A stretch of DNA of 44,910 bases from Bacteroidota bacterium (GTDB lineage: Bacteria; Bacteroidota; Bacteroidia; JABEUT01), in assembly GCA_013288345.1 (NCBI GenBank), contig JABDCA010000024.1, positions 1 to 44,910 on the forward strand, written 5' to 3'. The position numbers were made by a program, and so were the translations under genes. Positions within the stretch are counted from its first letter, which is position 1; every line of letters begins with the position of its first letter. The notes beneath the pieces were generated by a model. That model saw only the letters and a list, made by a program, of their open reading frames with translations. It did not search any database and was not told the origin of the DNA. Below are positions 1 through 8,425 of the stretch, one piece after another.

Positions 1-44
1 TTTACAGCAAGTAAGGCCAGGTGGGCTTTAACAACCTTACTCAT
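1..44 (-). CDS. Start of probable EamA/DMT-family transporter (partial)
   Basis: An ATG on the minus strand at 44 opens a frame that runs off the left edge and reads MSKVVKAHLALLAV. The pattern KxHLALLxV is what I know from the first transmembrane segment of Bacteroidota EamA-family (drug/metabolite) transporters. Only 14 codons are visible. The start lies 18 nt after the stop of the patatin gene, so it would be the fourth gene of that minus-strand run. The call is an inference from a very short peptide; it could be another membrane protein. Confidence 0.4.
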   Translation of the reverse strand, partial: MSKVVKAHLALLAV

Positions 45-62
45 ACAAGTGCCGCAGATGAA

Positions 63-2411
63 TCAATTAATAGACCTTTCATTGAAAATAAGAAACCCAA
101 CATGAAAAAGAAAACTAAGTTTATCGTTACTAAGCGGTTCATCATCGTAATAGTTAACACTTACGCTTACCGGCCCTATTGGCGAGTGATATACCAATGC
201 TACCATACCCACATATTCCTTAGTGGCTAAAGGCTGGCCATATACAGCAATACTGCTTGAATTTTGAATAGCCTGGTAAGGAAGAAAGAGATAGCCTTCG
301 AAGCGGAGATCGAATTTAGGCACGAAACTTATGATAAACTTTGGGCCGGCGGCGGCATAATTGAAGGCTCTGTAACGCGGTAAAAAAATAGTCTGCATTT
401 CGGGTGTAGGTTGAAAAGCAGGTGCCATGAGCGCTGTAGCATAGTAATCGCTGAACTTTGTTTGTAGTGCAAGGCCTTGAACAAAAGAGTTCGAATAAAC
501 GGCTTCGGCATAAAGGCCAAGCCTGATGAGACCTCTGCCTATGAAATACTTATCGAAGGTAACTTTAGCCTGTAACCAGTTGTGTTGCCTCTCAATTGTA
601 TCCCTGGTACCCGCATCTGTCCCCGGTGTAAATTGCTCAGTGCCGGCAACCCATTGAACATGCAGTAAAAGTCGGGTACCGGTTGTTGCATACTCTTTAT
701 CATTGAGAGTATTCCAATCGTATTTAATATATGCCGTAGCAGCTCCAAATAAGGTCTGGTCAGCAGTATCGCCATATTTAAAGTTAGTATTTTGGAAATA
801 GGTACTGTTAATATTGGTATAGCTTCCGCCCATTATCAACTTTGATTTTGCCCCAATCGGAAGCCCCATGTCTATTTTGCCAAACCCTTCATATTGTACC
901 AAATAAGCTGGTTTTATATCTTGAAAAAAATCAGAACTGCTTTGAAAATAATCGAAACGGTTATAGATAATAGCAGGTTCAAAGTACACAGGGACCGATG
1001 TAGGTAAATAGATTCGTCCTGAACCCAACACTGATGTATAAAGCTTTCCGAAATAGGTATTGGCATTCAATTGCAATTCTTCATTCCCGAGTGTGTTGTA
1101 TTGCAGGCCAACATAACCCTCGCTTATAGGCAGGTTTGATACTACACCACCAAAGCCAATCTGAAAGTGCTTCTCCTTTTTAACCGACATATCTAATCTG
1201 TAATAGCCGGTAGAGTCATTATAATCGGCCGTAGGGTAAATGCTGTGAATGTTCTGGTCTGTTGCCACCCTGAAATAGCGCGATGCCATATCGTTAACTG
1301 AAACACTTTCCTGTTTGCCAAATAGCACACTTCTGAAATACTTTTCCTGGTCAATATTTAACCCATGAAAGTTGAGCTTGTTAAATACCATTGGGTGTTC
1401 CTTCTTCTCGAAGTTCTCTCTGCGTTCCTTTAGTTTGGCATCATTCTCGCGCCTGTCAATCATTTTAATTAAGGCAGGTATTTGCCTGAGAGTTGATATA
1501 TAACCACTATCTATTAGCGCCTGAGGGTTATCTGCTGTAAGTATACCGGCCTCAACGTTAGGAATAATTATCATTCCCTTACCCGGCAAGGTATAGTTGG
1601 TACGGGTCATCAGCATGTTCTTTATTTCCGAAAGAATATTATCATCAGTTGGGGGTTGTATATTGCCCGAAACGTTACTGCCTATTATAATATCAGGGTT
1701 AAAATCCTGCTGCATTATATCGGCCGGGAAATTATTATACAAGCCTCCGTCGAACAGCATCCTGCCATTTACTGATATAGGTTTTAAATAGAAAGGATAG
1801 GAAATTGAAGCACGCACCGCCTGCCCCAGATTGCCACCATCAAAAATGTATGGCTTCTTGGCTACAATATCGGCTGCTACACAACGAAAAGGAACCATAA
1901 GGCTGTCGAACTTATTGCCCGAAGCGGATGATGCGGAAGAGAAGTATTTCATTACGGCAAAGTCAATGGGCAAAGGAGATACCAACTGTGTAGGAATGCT
2001 GGTAATTAATGTAGTATCGAGCGAAAAGTGGAATGTTATCCAGGATGCTTCCGGAGAACCTTGCTTGAAGTAGTAGGCGAATTTATTGTTTATAGTACCC
2101 GTTGCAATCTCCTGGAACTCTTTAGAAGTAACTAAGTCCTCCATTTGCTTAGGAGTATAACCGGCAGCATATAAGGCACCAATAAATGCACCCATAGATG
2201 TTCCTGTAATATAGTCAATAGGAATGTGGTTCTCTTCGAGGGCTTTTATAACACCTATGTGTGCAATGCCACTGGCACCACCGCCGCTAAGTACCAAGCC
2301 AACCTTTTGACAGTATGCAGGCGATACCAGCAGAAATATAAATGAAACAAGTAAAGAGTAGTGCTTCACTTTCATGGTCATAATTACCTCAGAAGGAGCA
2401 AATTTACTCAT
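63..2411 (-). CDS. Patatin-like phospholipase with C-terminal BamA-like beta-barrel
   Basis: Predicted exported lipid acyl hydrolase joined to an outer-membrane barrel, as in the PlpD/patatin-Omp85 group. A signal peptide ends around residue 34. The patatin core follows: oxyanion loop GGGASG at 43-48, nucleophile elbow GTSMG with Ser72, and catalytic-type Asp221 in a DGG motif. From about residue 410 to the end the protein shows alternating aromatic/polar strands typical of an outer-membrane barrel. Length 782 aa fits patatin-BamA fusions. The first ATG overlaps the upstream stop (TAATG), suggesting translational coupling; an ATG at 2375 would give a more compact signal peptide and is a fair alternative start. 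It is third in the overlapping set from 4572. The natural substrate is unknown. Confidence 0.9.
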   Translation of the reverse strand: MSKFAPSEVIMTMKVKHYSLLVSFIFLLVSPAYCQKVGLVLSGGGASGIAHIGVIKALEENHIPIDYITGTSMGAFIGALYAAGYTPKQMEDLVTSKEFQEIATGTINNKFAYYFKQGSPEASWITFHFSLDTTLITSIPTQLVSPLPIDFAVMKYFSSASSASGNKFDSLMVPFRCVAADIVAKKPYIFDGGNLGQAVRASISYPFYLKPISVNGRMLFDGGLYNNFPADIMQQDFNPDIIIGSNVSGNIQPPTDDNILSEIKNMLMTRTNYTLPGKGMIIIPNVEAGILTADNPQALIDSGYISTLRQIPALIKMIDRRENDAKLKERRENFEKKEHPMVFNKLNFHGLNIDQEKYFRSVLFGKQESVSVNDMASRYFRVATDQNIHSIYPTADYNDSTGYYRLDMSVKKEKHFQIGFGGVVSNLPISEGYVGLQYNTLGNEELQLNANTYFGKLYTSVLGSGRIYLPTSVPVYFEPAIIYNRFDYFQSSSDFFQDIKPAYLVQYEGFGKIDMGLPIGAKSKLIMGGSYTNINSTYFQNTNFKYGDTADQTLFGAATAYIKYDWNTLNDKEYATTGTRLLLHVQWVAGTEQFTPGTDAGTRDTIERQHNWLQAKVTFDKYFIGRGLIRLGLYAEAVYSNSFVQGLALQTKFSDYYATALMAPAFQPTPEMQTIFLPRYRAFNYAAAGPKFIISFVPKFDLRFEGYLFLPYQAIQNSSSIAVYGQPLATKEYVGMVALVYHSPIGPVSVSVNYYDDEPLSNDKLSFLFHVGFLIFNERSIN

Positions 2412-3205
2412 TATTGTATCTCATTAAGCACTTTACCGAAATAAGCAGGGGCCTCTAATAACCTCGAGCCATACCACGAAAAATACTCTCCGTCAACTAA
2501 AACAATCTTTGCATCAGGGCAAATCTGTCTGAACTCATCTATATGCTTGGCAGCAAAGGGGTATGGTTCCGATGACAGTAGTATTACTTCCGGGTTTTGT
2601 AGGGCTATTTCCTCTTTGGTAAGTTTAGGATACCTGCCATTGTTATTTGCAAACACATTGGTAAGGCCACACAGGCTAAGCATGTTACTTAAAAAGGTAT
2701 CACCTCCTGCAACCATATAAGGGTCTCTCCAAATAAAATAAGCGGCTTTATGTTGGGACAACTTGGCTGAAAGCAATTTACTAAAGGCTTCTTTTACTCC
2801 TTTAATCAGCTCACCTGCTTTCTCTTGTTTATCTACTAACTCGCCCACTCCATTCATCATACCCAAAGCGTCATCCAGATTATGTATGTCGCTCATCCAG
2901 ACAGGATACAACTGCATCAATTGCTTTATCTGCAGCTCTTCGTTTTCCTCTTTGTTGCCGATAATTAAATCGGGCTTGAGGGCTGCAATCTTATCAAAGT
3001 CGAGCATTTTAGTGCCACCCACGCGTAGTTTAGTTCGGTACCATTCTTCAGGATGAACACAGAACTTAGTTATGCCAACTACTTCTTCGTTTAAACCAAG
3101 CCAGTAAAGCAATTCTGTTTGCGAGGGCACGAGTGATATGATTCGTTTAGGTGGCCATTCAATGCTCAGATCCTGGCCCATCTGATCTCTGAATTCCTTT
3201 TTCAT
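2411..3205 (-). CDS. Helical-backbone metal receptor / cobalamin-binding-like protein (BtuF-like)
   Basis: Resembles the periplasmic binding proteins for vitamin B12 and iron-siderophores (BtuF/FhuD fold): an N-terminal RIISLVPSQTELLYWLG segment, a central domain with KPDLIIGNKEEN, a long linking helix, and a C-terminal half with NPEVILLSSEPYPF. At 264 aa it has the family's usual mature length but no signal peptide or lipobox: the N-terminus (MKKEFRDQMGQ) is hydrophilic. It therefore appears cytoplasmic, and no ABC permease or ATPase is nearby. Its start overlaps the upstream phosphatase stop by 4 nt and its stop overlaps the patatin start by 1 nt. The fold family is fairly sure; ligand and role are not. 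Confidence 0.8.
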   Translation of the reverse strand: MKKEFRDQMGQDLSIEWPPKRIISLVPSQTELLYWLGLNEEVVGITKFCVHPEEWYRTKLRVGGTKMLDFDKIAALKPDLIIGNKEENEELQIKQLMQLYPVWMSDIHNLDDALGMMNGVGELVDKQEKAGELIKGVKEAFSKLLSAKLSQHKAAYFIWRDPYMVAGGDTFLSNMLSLCGLTNVFANNNGRYPKLTKEEIALQNPEVILLSSEPYPFAAKHIDEFRQICPDAKIVLVDGEYFSWYGSRLLEAPAYFGKVLNEIQ

Positions 3206-4572
3206 ACCCGTATAGCCAATACCGTTACATCATCAATCTGTTCGTGCTTGCCTTTCCAACTATGATAACTTACCCGCATCTTTTCACCTACTTCTTTTAT
3301 AGGCAAATGATTATTGTTCAGCACCCATTCTTTTAATCTTTTAGTGGTCATCTTTTTACCCTGCTCTCCTCCAAACTGGTCAGCAAAGCCATCAGTGAAA
3401 AGATATAAGGTATCACCCTCATCTACTTTAATTTCATGTTCTGTAAACTGCTGGCTGCCTTCCGTAAATCCACCTATCGATATTTTATCTGGTTTTATTT
3501 CCACCAATGCATTCTCAGGTTGCGCATTGTTCTTCAGTATCCACAATGGGCGGTTAGCGCCTGCATACTTTAAAGTACGGGTATTGGTATTGAAATGACA
3601 AAGTATAATATCCATTCCATCACGGATGTTCTCATTGCCTGTCTGCTCAAAATTTATCTTGATCTCCCTGTTTACATTCTCCAATATTTTCCCTGGTGAT
3701 GTGGTTTTATTTACAGCGTCATTAAGCTTGCTTATGCAAACACTGCTTACAAAAGCGCCGGGTACTCCATGGCCTGTACAATCGCCAATAGCTATAAGCA
3801 TTTCAGTTGCCGATATCGGGTGCATCCAGTAAAAATCTCCGCTTACAATATCCTTAGGGTTAAAGAAAAGAAAATTCCTTTCGAGATACTTATCTAGGAC
3901 TGCATGAGGCGTTAACAAGGAATCCTGTATACGCTTGGCATAGTTTATACTATCAGTTATTTCCTTGTTCTTTTCTTCAATGGCCTGTTTTTGCTTTTCT
4001 ATCTGCTGGCTGTATTCTATGTTCTCCGACTTAAAGAAATAAACTATTGAGGCAAGCATGGTAAATGCAAAAACATAGTTAAGAGGAGTGAACTTCATAA
4101 GCTGGGTTACATCTCCGTCGTACACGCCATTAAAATGTTCCTGCATATACATGCAAACCATAAATAAAGTAATCAGGTACACACAATATGCAATGATCCA
4201 TGGTTTGGTATCAAACATAAATACCACTATAACCGGAAACATGAACAGGTATATTTCGGTATGTGCTACACTGCCATAAAAGTAACTGGAGCTTACAAAA
4301 AACAGAACAGATGCATTAATGGATATGTGCCTTGCAATTCTGAAAAGGCCCGAGTGGCAAAGCACAATGCCCGTCCATAAGGCAACCATATCGAAAGCTG
4401 TAAGATCTGCAAGCCTGTTAAGGCCATATATAGTTGAAATAACACAAAAGAAGAGGCAAAAGAAAGAGCCTGTAAAACAGCCCATATTAAACAGACGGCG
4501 TTTCTGTCTTTCTTTAAAAGAAAAGTCTGAGAACGATTCGGGGTCTATAATTTTTTGAAGGAGATTAGCCAT
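3202..4572 (-). CDS. Membrane SpoIIE-type PP2C serine phosphatase
   Basis: A likely signalling phosphatase acting on phosphoserine/threonine of anti-sigma-factor antagonists or similar partners. About six hydrophobic segments span residues 30-185, followed by a charged coiled coil (about 185-220, ending NYAKRIQDSLL) and a SpoIIE/PP2C domain to the end. Metal-binding motifs are visible: VSGDFYW, GDCTGHGVPGAFVS, DGFADQFGG and the terminal IDDVTVLAIRV. Length 456 aa. No STAS or anti-sigma gene is in the window, so the target is unknown. It is the first gene of a run that continues with the receptor-like and patatin genes at 4-nt and 1-nt overlaps. The upstream gap to cbs is 66 nt and shows no clear promoter. 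Confidence 0.88.
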   Translation of the reverse strand: MANLLQKIIDPESFSDFSFKERQKRRLFNMGCFTGSFFCLFFCVISTIYGLNRLADLTAFDMVALWTGIVLCHSGLFRIARHISINASVLFFVSSSYFYGSVAHTEIYLFMFPVIVVFMFDTKPWIIAYCVYLITLFMVCMYMQEHFNGVYDGDVTQLMKFTPLNYVFAFTMLASIVYFFKSENIEYSQQIEKQKQAIEEKNKEITDSINYAKRIQDSLLTPHAVLDKYLERNFLFFNPKDIVSGDFYWMHPISATEMLIAIGDCTGHGVPGAFVSSVCISKLNDAVNKTTSPGKILENVNREIKINFEQTGNENIRDGMDIILCHFNTNTRTLKYAGANRPLWILKNNAQPENALVEIKPDKISIGGFTEGSQQFTEHEIKVDEGDTLYLFTDGFADQFGGEQGKKMTTKRLKEWVLNNNHLPIKEVGEKMRVSYHSWKGKHEQIDDVTVLAIRV

Positions 4573-4638
4573 TTGCTTGTAATGAAAAACTAAAGGTACT
4601 AATTCAAAACCTGTAAACCTTTAACGCCTCCCAAAAAT

Positions 4639-6006
4639 TTAGCAAAGCGCCTCTACAATATCCTGACGGGTAATAATATGCACATCGCCTAAAGCATCTT
4701 TAACCAATACTGCATGGTTTTGAGGAGTAATAAGCTGCGAAACTTCTTCCAACGATGATTCAGGGCTAACGAATGGGAACGGTGCCTGTTTTACTTCTGA
4801 TACTTTCTGGCCACCTACTTTTGGGTTATCAATTAGTTGCCTGAATACCTCGGTATCGTTCAACGAACCTACAAACTTTGCACTATCGCCATTGCTTACA
4901 GGCACTTGAGAAATGTTGTACTTCCTCATCATTGCCACTGCTTCATGCACAGTGTCCGATTCTTTTACGGTAACCAGTGGTTTGTTTTTATGCCTTTCTA
5001 TTAATTGAAGGGCAGTGATTTTCTCTTGTGTCAGGAATCCTCTGTCTCGCATCCACTCATCATTATACATTTTGCCCAGATAACGCGATCCATGATCATG
5101 AAATATACCAACCACAACATCACCTTTCTTAAACATATGCTTCATTTGCATAATGCCCGCAATTAATGAACCTGATGAATTACCGGCCAGAATTCCTTCT
5201 TCGCGTGCAATGCGACGTGTCATAATGGCTCCGTCTTTATCGGTTACTTTTTCAAAGTGATCAATCACATCAAAGTTTACATTTTCAGGCAAAAAATCTT
5301 CACCAAAACCTTCTGTTATATATGGATAAATTTCGTTCTTATCGAATATGCCTGTTTCCTTATACTTCTTAAATACAGAACCATACGTATCAATACCCAG
5401 CACTTTAATGTTAGGGTTCATTTCTTTCAGGTATTTGGCTGTACCCGAAATTGTACCACCTGTACCCACGCAACAAACAAAGTGAGTTATTTTTCCTTCC
5501 GTTTGTTTCCATATTTCAGGGCCTGTTGTTTCGTAATGGGCCTGTGAGTTTGAAGGATTATCATATTGGTTAGGCTTCCATGAATTTGGCGTTTCCTGTA
5601 CCAGGCGCGATGAAACTGAATAGTATGAACGCGGGTCTTCAGGGTCAACATTAGTAGGGCATACCACCACTTCTGCACCAAAAGCGCGCAGTGCATCAAA
5701 CTTTTCCTTCGATTGTTTGTCGGTAGATGTAAATATGCATTTGTACCCTTTAATAACCGCCACTATGGCAAGGCCCATACCGGTATTACCGGAAGTACCT
5801 TCTATAATAGTATAGCCTGGTTTCAGTTTCCCTGCTTTTTCAGCATCTTCAATCATCTTCAGGGCCATACGGTCCTTAATACTATTACCCGGATTTACGG
5901 TTTCTATCTTAGCCAATATAGTGGCAGGAATATCTTTAGTAATACGGTTTATCTTTAGCAGTGGGGTATTGCCAATAAGCTCCAGGATGTTATTGTAATA
6001 TGACAT
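4639..6006 (-). CDS. Cystathionine beta-synthase (PLP fold plus CBS pair)
   Basis: PLP-dependent beta-replacement enzyme that condenses serine and homocysteine to cystathionine, or a close relative in cysteine/H2S metabolism. The PLP lysine is Lys44 in NSIKDR; the substrate loop EGTSGNTGMG lies near 69-78 and the phosphate-binding GTGGTISG at 181-188. Two CBS domains follow from about residue 335 to 455 (TVKESDTVHEAVAMM and the second repeat ending HIITRQDIVEAL), which probably regulate activity. The 455-aa length and domain order match bacterial CBS enzymes and exceed plain cysteine synthase (about 310 aa). It is divergent from the methionine aminotransferase gene, which fits a sulfur amino acid neighbourhood. 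Confidence 0.9.
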   Translation of the reverse strand: MSYYNNILELIGNTPLLKINRITKDIPATILAKIETVNPGNSIKDRMALKMIEDAEKAGKLKPGYTIIEGTSGNTGMGLAIVAVIKGYKCIFTSTDKQSKEKFDALRAFGAEVVVCPTNVDPEDPRSYYSVSSRLVQETPNSWKPNQYDNPSNSQAHYETTGPEIWKQTEGKITHFVCCVGTGGTISGTAKYLKEMNPNIKVLGIDTYGSVFKKYKETGIFDKNEIYPYITEGFGEDFLPENVNFDVIDHFEKVTDKDGAIMTRRIAREEGILAGNSSGSLIAGIMQMKHMFKKGDVVVGIFHDHGSRYLGKMYNDEWMRDRGFLTQEKITALQLIERHKNKPLVTVKESDTVHEAVAMMRKYNISQVPVSNGDSAKFVGSLNDTEVFRQLIDNPKVGGQKVSEVKQAPFPFVSPESSLEEVSQLITPQNHAVLVKDALGDVHIITRQDIVEALC

Positions 6007-6027
6007 ATTTCAGTTATTAATGTAGGG

Positions 6028-6035
6028 CAAAGATA
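6028..6035 (-). promoter_or_regulatory. -7 promoter box for the cystathionine beta-synthase gene
   Basis: On the minus strand the sequence reads TATCTTTG, an exact match to the Bacteroidota -7 consensus TAnnTTTG. It would place the transcription start about 15 nt before the ATG at 6006. I see no good -33 TTTG at the expected distance, so this is a motif-level call. Confidence 0.45.
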
Positions 6036-6092
6036 GTAAGATGTCGACGATTATGGCATAATAATTAGGTGGATAAAATGACTAAATTTTGG

Positions 6093-6100
6093 TAGTTTTG
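6093..6100 (+). promoter_or_regulatory. -7 promoter box for the methionine aminotransferase gene
   Basis: TAGTTTTG matches TAnnTTTG and sits 16 nt before the ATG at 6117, predicting a very short leader. No clear -33 element is visible. Together with the minus-strand box at 6028-6035 it makes the 110-nt gap 6007-6116 a divergent promoter region. Confidence 0.4.
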
Positions 6101-6116
6101 CCACTAAAGAATACAC

Positions 6117-7274
6117 ATGCCAAAGTACACCGGAACCCTACACTCTAAACTGCCTACTGTTGGCACAACCATATTTACGGTTATGTCGCAACTGGCTGCC
6201 GAACATAATGCAATAAACCTTTCACAAGGCTTCCCAAACTTTGAATGTTCACCCGAACTCGTGTCCTTGGTTAACCAATACATGAAAAAAGGGCTGAACC
6301 AATATTCGCCTATGCAGGGCATAATGCCACTGCGTGAAACCATTGCAGCCAAAATGCAGGACTTATATGGTGCAATATATAGTCCGGATAAGGAGATAAA
6401 CATTACTGCCGGAGGTACCGAGGCCATTTATGCAGCCATTACAGCAGTAGTAAATGAAGGTGACGAGGTAATTATTATAGAACCTGCATACGATTGCTAT
6501 GTACCCGCTATTGAACTGAGCGGGGGCATACCTATATATGTTAAACTTAAGGAACCCGATTATACCATTGACTGGAACGAAGTGAAGAAACTGGTGAACC
6601 AGCGCACAAGGATGATCATGATAAATACTCCCCATAACCCAACGGGAGCAGTAATGAGCGCCAACGATATGAAGATGTTGGAGAATATTACAGACGGCAC
6701 AGACATAGTTATTCTGAGTGATGAAGTATATGAGCATATAATATTCGACAACCATAAACACCAAAGTGTTTGCCTGTTCCCTAAATTGGCAGAGCGCAGT
6801 TTTGTAGTGTTTTCATTTGGTAAAACTTACCACACTACCGGTTGGAAAATGGGTTATGTACTTGCACCTGAAAGGCTAATGGCCGAGTTCCGCAAGGTGC
6901 ACCAGTTTTTGGTGTTTTGTGTAAATACACCTTTGCAATATGCTTTGGCCGATTATATGAAGAACAAAGATGCGTACATGCAATTGGGCAGTTTTTACCA
7001 GGAGAAGAGAGATTACTTTATTAAGCTTATTAAAGGTTCTAAATTCAAAATTACGCCTGCGGCAGGTTCTTATTTTCAGATGCTTGACTATAGCGGAATA
7101 ACCCAGGAGAAAGACACTGAATATGCAATAAGGCTAACCAAAGAGATTGGCGTGGCAAGTGTGCCTACATCGGCATTTTACCATGAAGCCATCGATAACA
7201 AACAACTGCGCTTTTGCTTTGCCAAGACAAACGAGACATTGGAAAAAGCAGCAGAAAAATTATGCAAAGTATAA
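6117..7274 (+). CDS. Methionine aminotransferase (YbdL/KAT-like, class I PLP)
   Basis: Fold-type I aminotransferase expected to convert 4-methylthio-2-oxobutyrate to methionine (last step of methionine salvage), often with glutamine as donor. Visible landmarks: NLSQGFPNF near 34-42 for substrate binding, NTPHNPTG at 170-177, SDEVYEH at 201-207, and the Schiff-base Lys236 in SFGKTYHTTGWKMGY. Length 385 aa is normal. The stop overlaps the omega-amidase start (TAATG), a strong hint at shared function. A kynurenine aminotransferase activity is known in this family and cannot be excluded. Confidence 0.9.
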   Translation: MPKYTGTLHSKLPTVGTTIFTVMSQLAAEHNAINLSQGFPNFECSPELVSLVNQYMKKGLNQYSPMQGIMPLRETIAAKMQDLYGAIYSPDKEINITAGGTEAIYAAITAVVNEGDEVIIIEPAYDCYVPAIELSGGIPIYVKLKEPDYTIDWNEVKKLVNQRTRMIMINTPHNPTGAVMSANDMKMLENITDGTDIVILSDEVYEHIIFDNHKHQSVCLFPKLAERSFVVFSFGKTYHTTGWKMGYVLAPERLMAEFRKVHQFLVFCVNTPLQYALADYMKNKDAYMQLGSFYQEKRDYFIKLIKGSKFKITPAAGSYFQMLDYSGITQEKDTEYAIRLTKEIGVASVPTSAFYHEAIDNKQLRFCFAKTNETLEKAAEKLCKV

Positions 7275-8053
7275 TGGAAGACCTGAAAGTTACAATAGTA
7301 CAATCATCATTACATTGGGAAGATATTGATGCCAATATTACCATGTTCAGCAAAACCCTGGATGGTATTGTTCCGGAAACAACAGACTTGATTGTGTTAC
7401 CTGAAATGTTCAGTACTGGTTTTACCATGAATGCTGAAACCCTGGGTGAAGACATGAATGGCAAGGCAGTAAGGTGGATGAAGAAAACTGCAGCCAAACT
7501 GAAATGTGTTATTACCGGAAGCCTTATTATAAAAGATAAGGGCAAGCATTACAACCGCTTGGTTTGGATGCGCCCTGATGGCACCTCCGAAACCTATGAC
7601 AAGCGCCACCTGTTCAGGATGGGTGATGAAACCAACCATTTTGCAGCAGGAACAAAACGCATTACTGTTGAACTGAAAGGCTGGAAGATATGCCCGCTTA
7701 TATGCTACGACCTTCGCTTCCCTGTTTGGAGCCGGAATACAGATACGTACGACTGCCTTATATATGTGGCTAACTGGCCCGATGTGCGCAGCTACCCCTG
7801 GAGGCAATTACTTATTGCCCGTGCTATAGAGAACCAGGCTTATACTATTGGCGTTAACCGCATTGGGGTTGATGGCAAAGACATGGACTATTCCGGTTAT
7901 TCTGCAGTTATGGACCCTAAGGGACAAATTATAAGCGCAACCAAACCCGATAAGCCTTCAGTTGAAATGGTTACCCTTTCACGCAAAGCGCTTGATGATT
8001 TCCGTAAAGCGTTTCCGGTTGCTGTAGATGCGGATAAGTTTGAAATACAATAG
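7274..8053 (+). CDS. Omega-amidase YafV-like (nitrilase superfamily)
   Basis: Carbon-nitrogen hydrolase that removes the amide from 2-oxoglutaramate, the product left when glutamine is used as amino donor. The nitrilase triad is visible: Glu44 (LPEMFSTGF), Lys110 (YDKRHLFRMG) and Cys144 (CYDLRFPVW). The LPEMF...KRHLFRMGDE context is typical of the YafV/NIT2-like subgroup. The frame stays open upstream, but I chose the ATG at 7274 because it overlaps the aminotransferase stop by one base and leaves the expected beta-strand (DLKVTIVQ) at the N-terminus; this gives 259 aa, a usual length. The two genes form a translationally coupled pair. Confidence 0.9.
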   Translation: MEDLKVTIVQSSLHWEDIDANITMFSKTLDGIVPETTDLIVLPEMFSTGFTMNAETLGEDMNGKAVRWMKKTAAKLKCVITGSLIIKDKGKHYNRLVWMRPDGTSETYDKRHLFRMGDETNHFAAGTKRITVELKGWKICPLICYDLRFPVWSRNTDTYDCLIYVANWPDVRSYPWRQLLIARAIENQAYTIGVNRIGVDGKDMDYSGYSAVMDPKGQIISATKPDKPSVEMVTLSRKALDDFRKAFPVAVDADKFEIQ

Positions 8054-8063
8054 GCATAAGGAG

Positions 8064-8085
8064 TAAGTATTAAGGGATAAGTATT
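8064..8085. repeat. Direct duplication with 14-nt period
   Basis: TAAGTATT occurs at 8064-8071 and again at 8078-8085, 14 nt apart, directly behind the omega-amidase gene. Confidence 0.5.
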
Positions 8086-8105
8086 TTCATTCGTAAAAAA
8101 TGTCT

Positions 8106-8161
8106 CGCAAAGACGCAAAGTCCGCAAAGGTTCCCGTCACTGCGAGGAACGAAGCAGTCTC
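8106..8161. repeat. CGCAAAG motif plus REP-like hairpin
   Basis: Positions 8106-8120 read CGCAAAGACGCAAAG; 14 nt of this recur at 44835-44848 at the other end of the window. Right after it, 8135-8161 contains ACTGC...GCAGT arms around GAGGAACGAA. From memory this resembles a short palindromic sequence that is dispersed in many Bacteroidota genomes; I cannot verify copy number here. Confidence 0.6.
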
Positions 8162-8170
8162 AGTATTCCG

Positions 8171-8194
8171 ATTCTTAATTATTAATTCTTAATT
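8171..8194. repeat. AT-rich direct duplication with 14-nt period
   Basis: ATTCTTAATT occurs at 8171-8180 and 8185-8194, 14 nt apart, at the left margin of the AT-rich island carrying the GIY-YIG gene. Confidence 0.5.
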
Positions 8195-8253
8195 GCTTTA
8201 GGAGTTGTTGAAAACTATAAAACTATTTTATTACCTATATTAAACATATAGTT

Positions 8254-8261
8254 TAATTTTG
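8254..8261 (+). promoter_or_regulatory. Possible -7 promoter box ahead of the GIY-YIG gene
   Basis: TAATTTTG fits TAnnTTTG. It lies about 165 nt before the GTG start, implying a long leader, and no clear -33 element accompanies it. In such AT-rich sequence a chance match is quite possible. Confidence 0.25.
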
Positions 8262-8372
8262 CATTATAGTTCATTGAAATAAAAATCAGATAGATAGTGT
8301 GGCTTACTAATAACTTAAATTATAGAAATATGATTTTTGCCCTAACAAAGACATTGGCTTATACACCAATCA

Positions 8373-8391
8373 AATAAAGTGTAACTTTATT
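8373..8391. promoter_or_regulatory. Perfect AT-rich dyad upstream of the GIY-YIG gene
   Basis: AATAAAGT and ACTTTATT are perfect inverted 8-nt arms separated by GTA. It is 35 nt before the GTG start. It could be an operator or a weak hairpin in the leader; the sequence alone does not decide. Confidence 0.35.
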
Positions 8392-8425
8392 CTACTGTAT
8401 TCAATACTTAATAAAACTTACTATT

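Larger units (their letters stand above)
8054..8425. other. Gene-free 372-nt region with several short repeats
   Basis: No convincing gene is present. In order it holds a 14-nt-period duplication (8064-8085), a CGCAAAG-rich motif (8106-8120), a REP-like hairpin (8135-8161), a second 14-nt-period duplication (8171-8194), and then a strongly AT-rich stretch from about 8200 with a possible -7 box (8254-8261) and a dyad (8373-8391) in front of the GIY-YIG gene. Confidence 0.7.

Noticed and set aside
2411-3205. Full ABC-type vitamin B12 uptake system
   Set aside because: The binding-protein homologue has no signal peptide and there is no permease or ATPase gene in the window.
8054-8425. CRISPR array or tRNA behind the omega-amidase gene
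   Set aside because: Repeats are few, short and unlike one another, with no regular spacers; no cloverleaf could be drawn.
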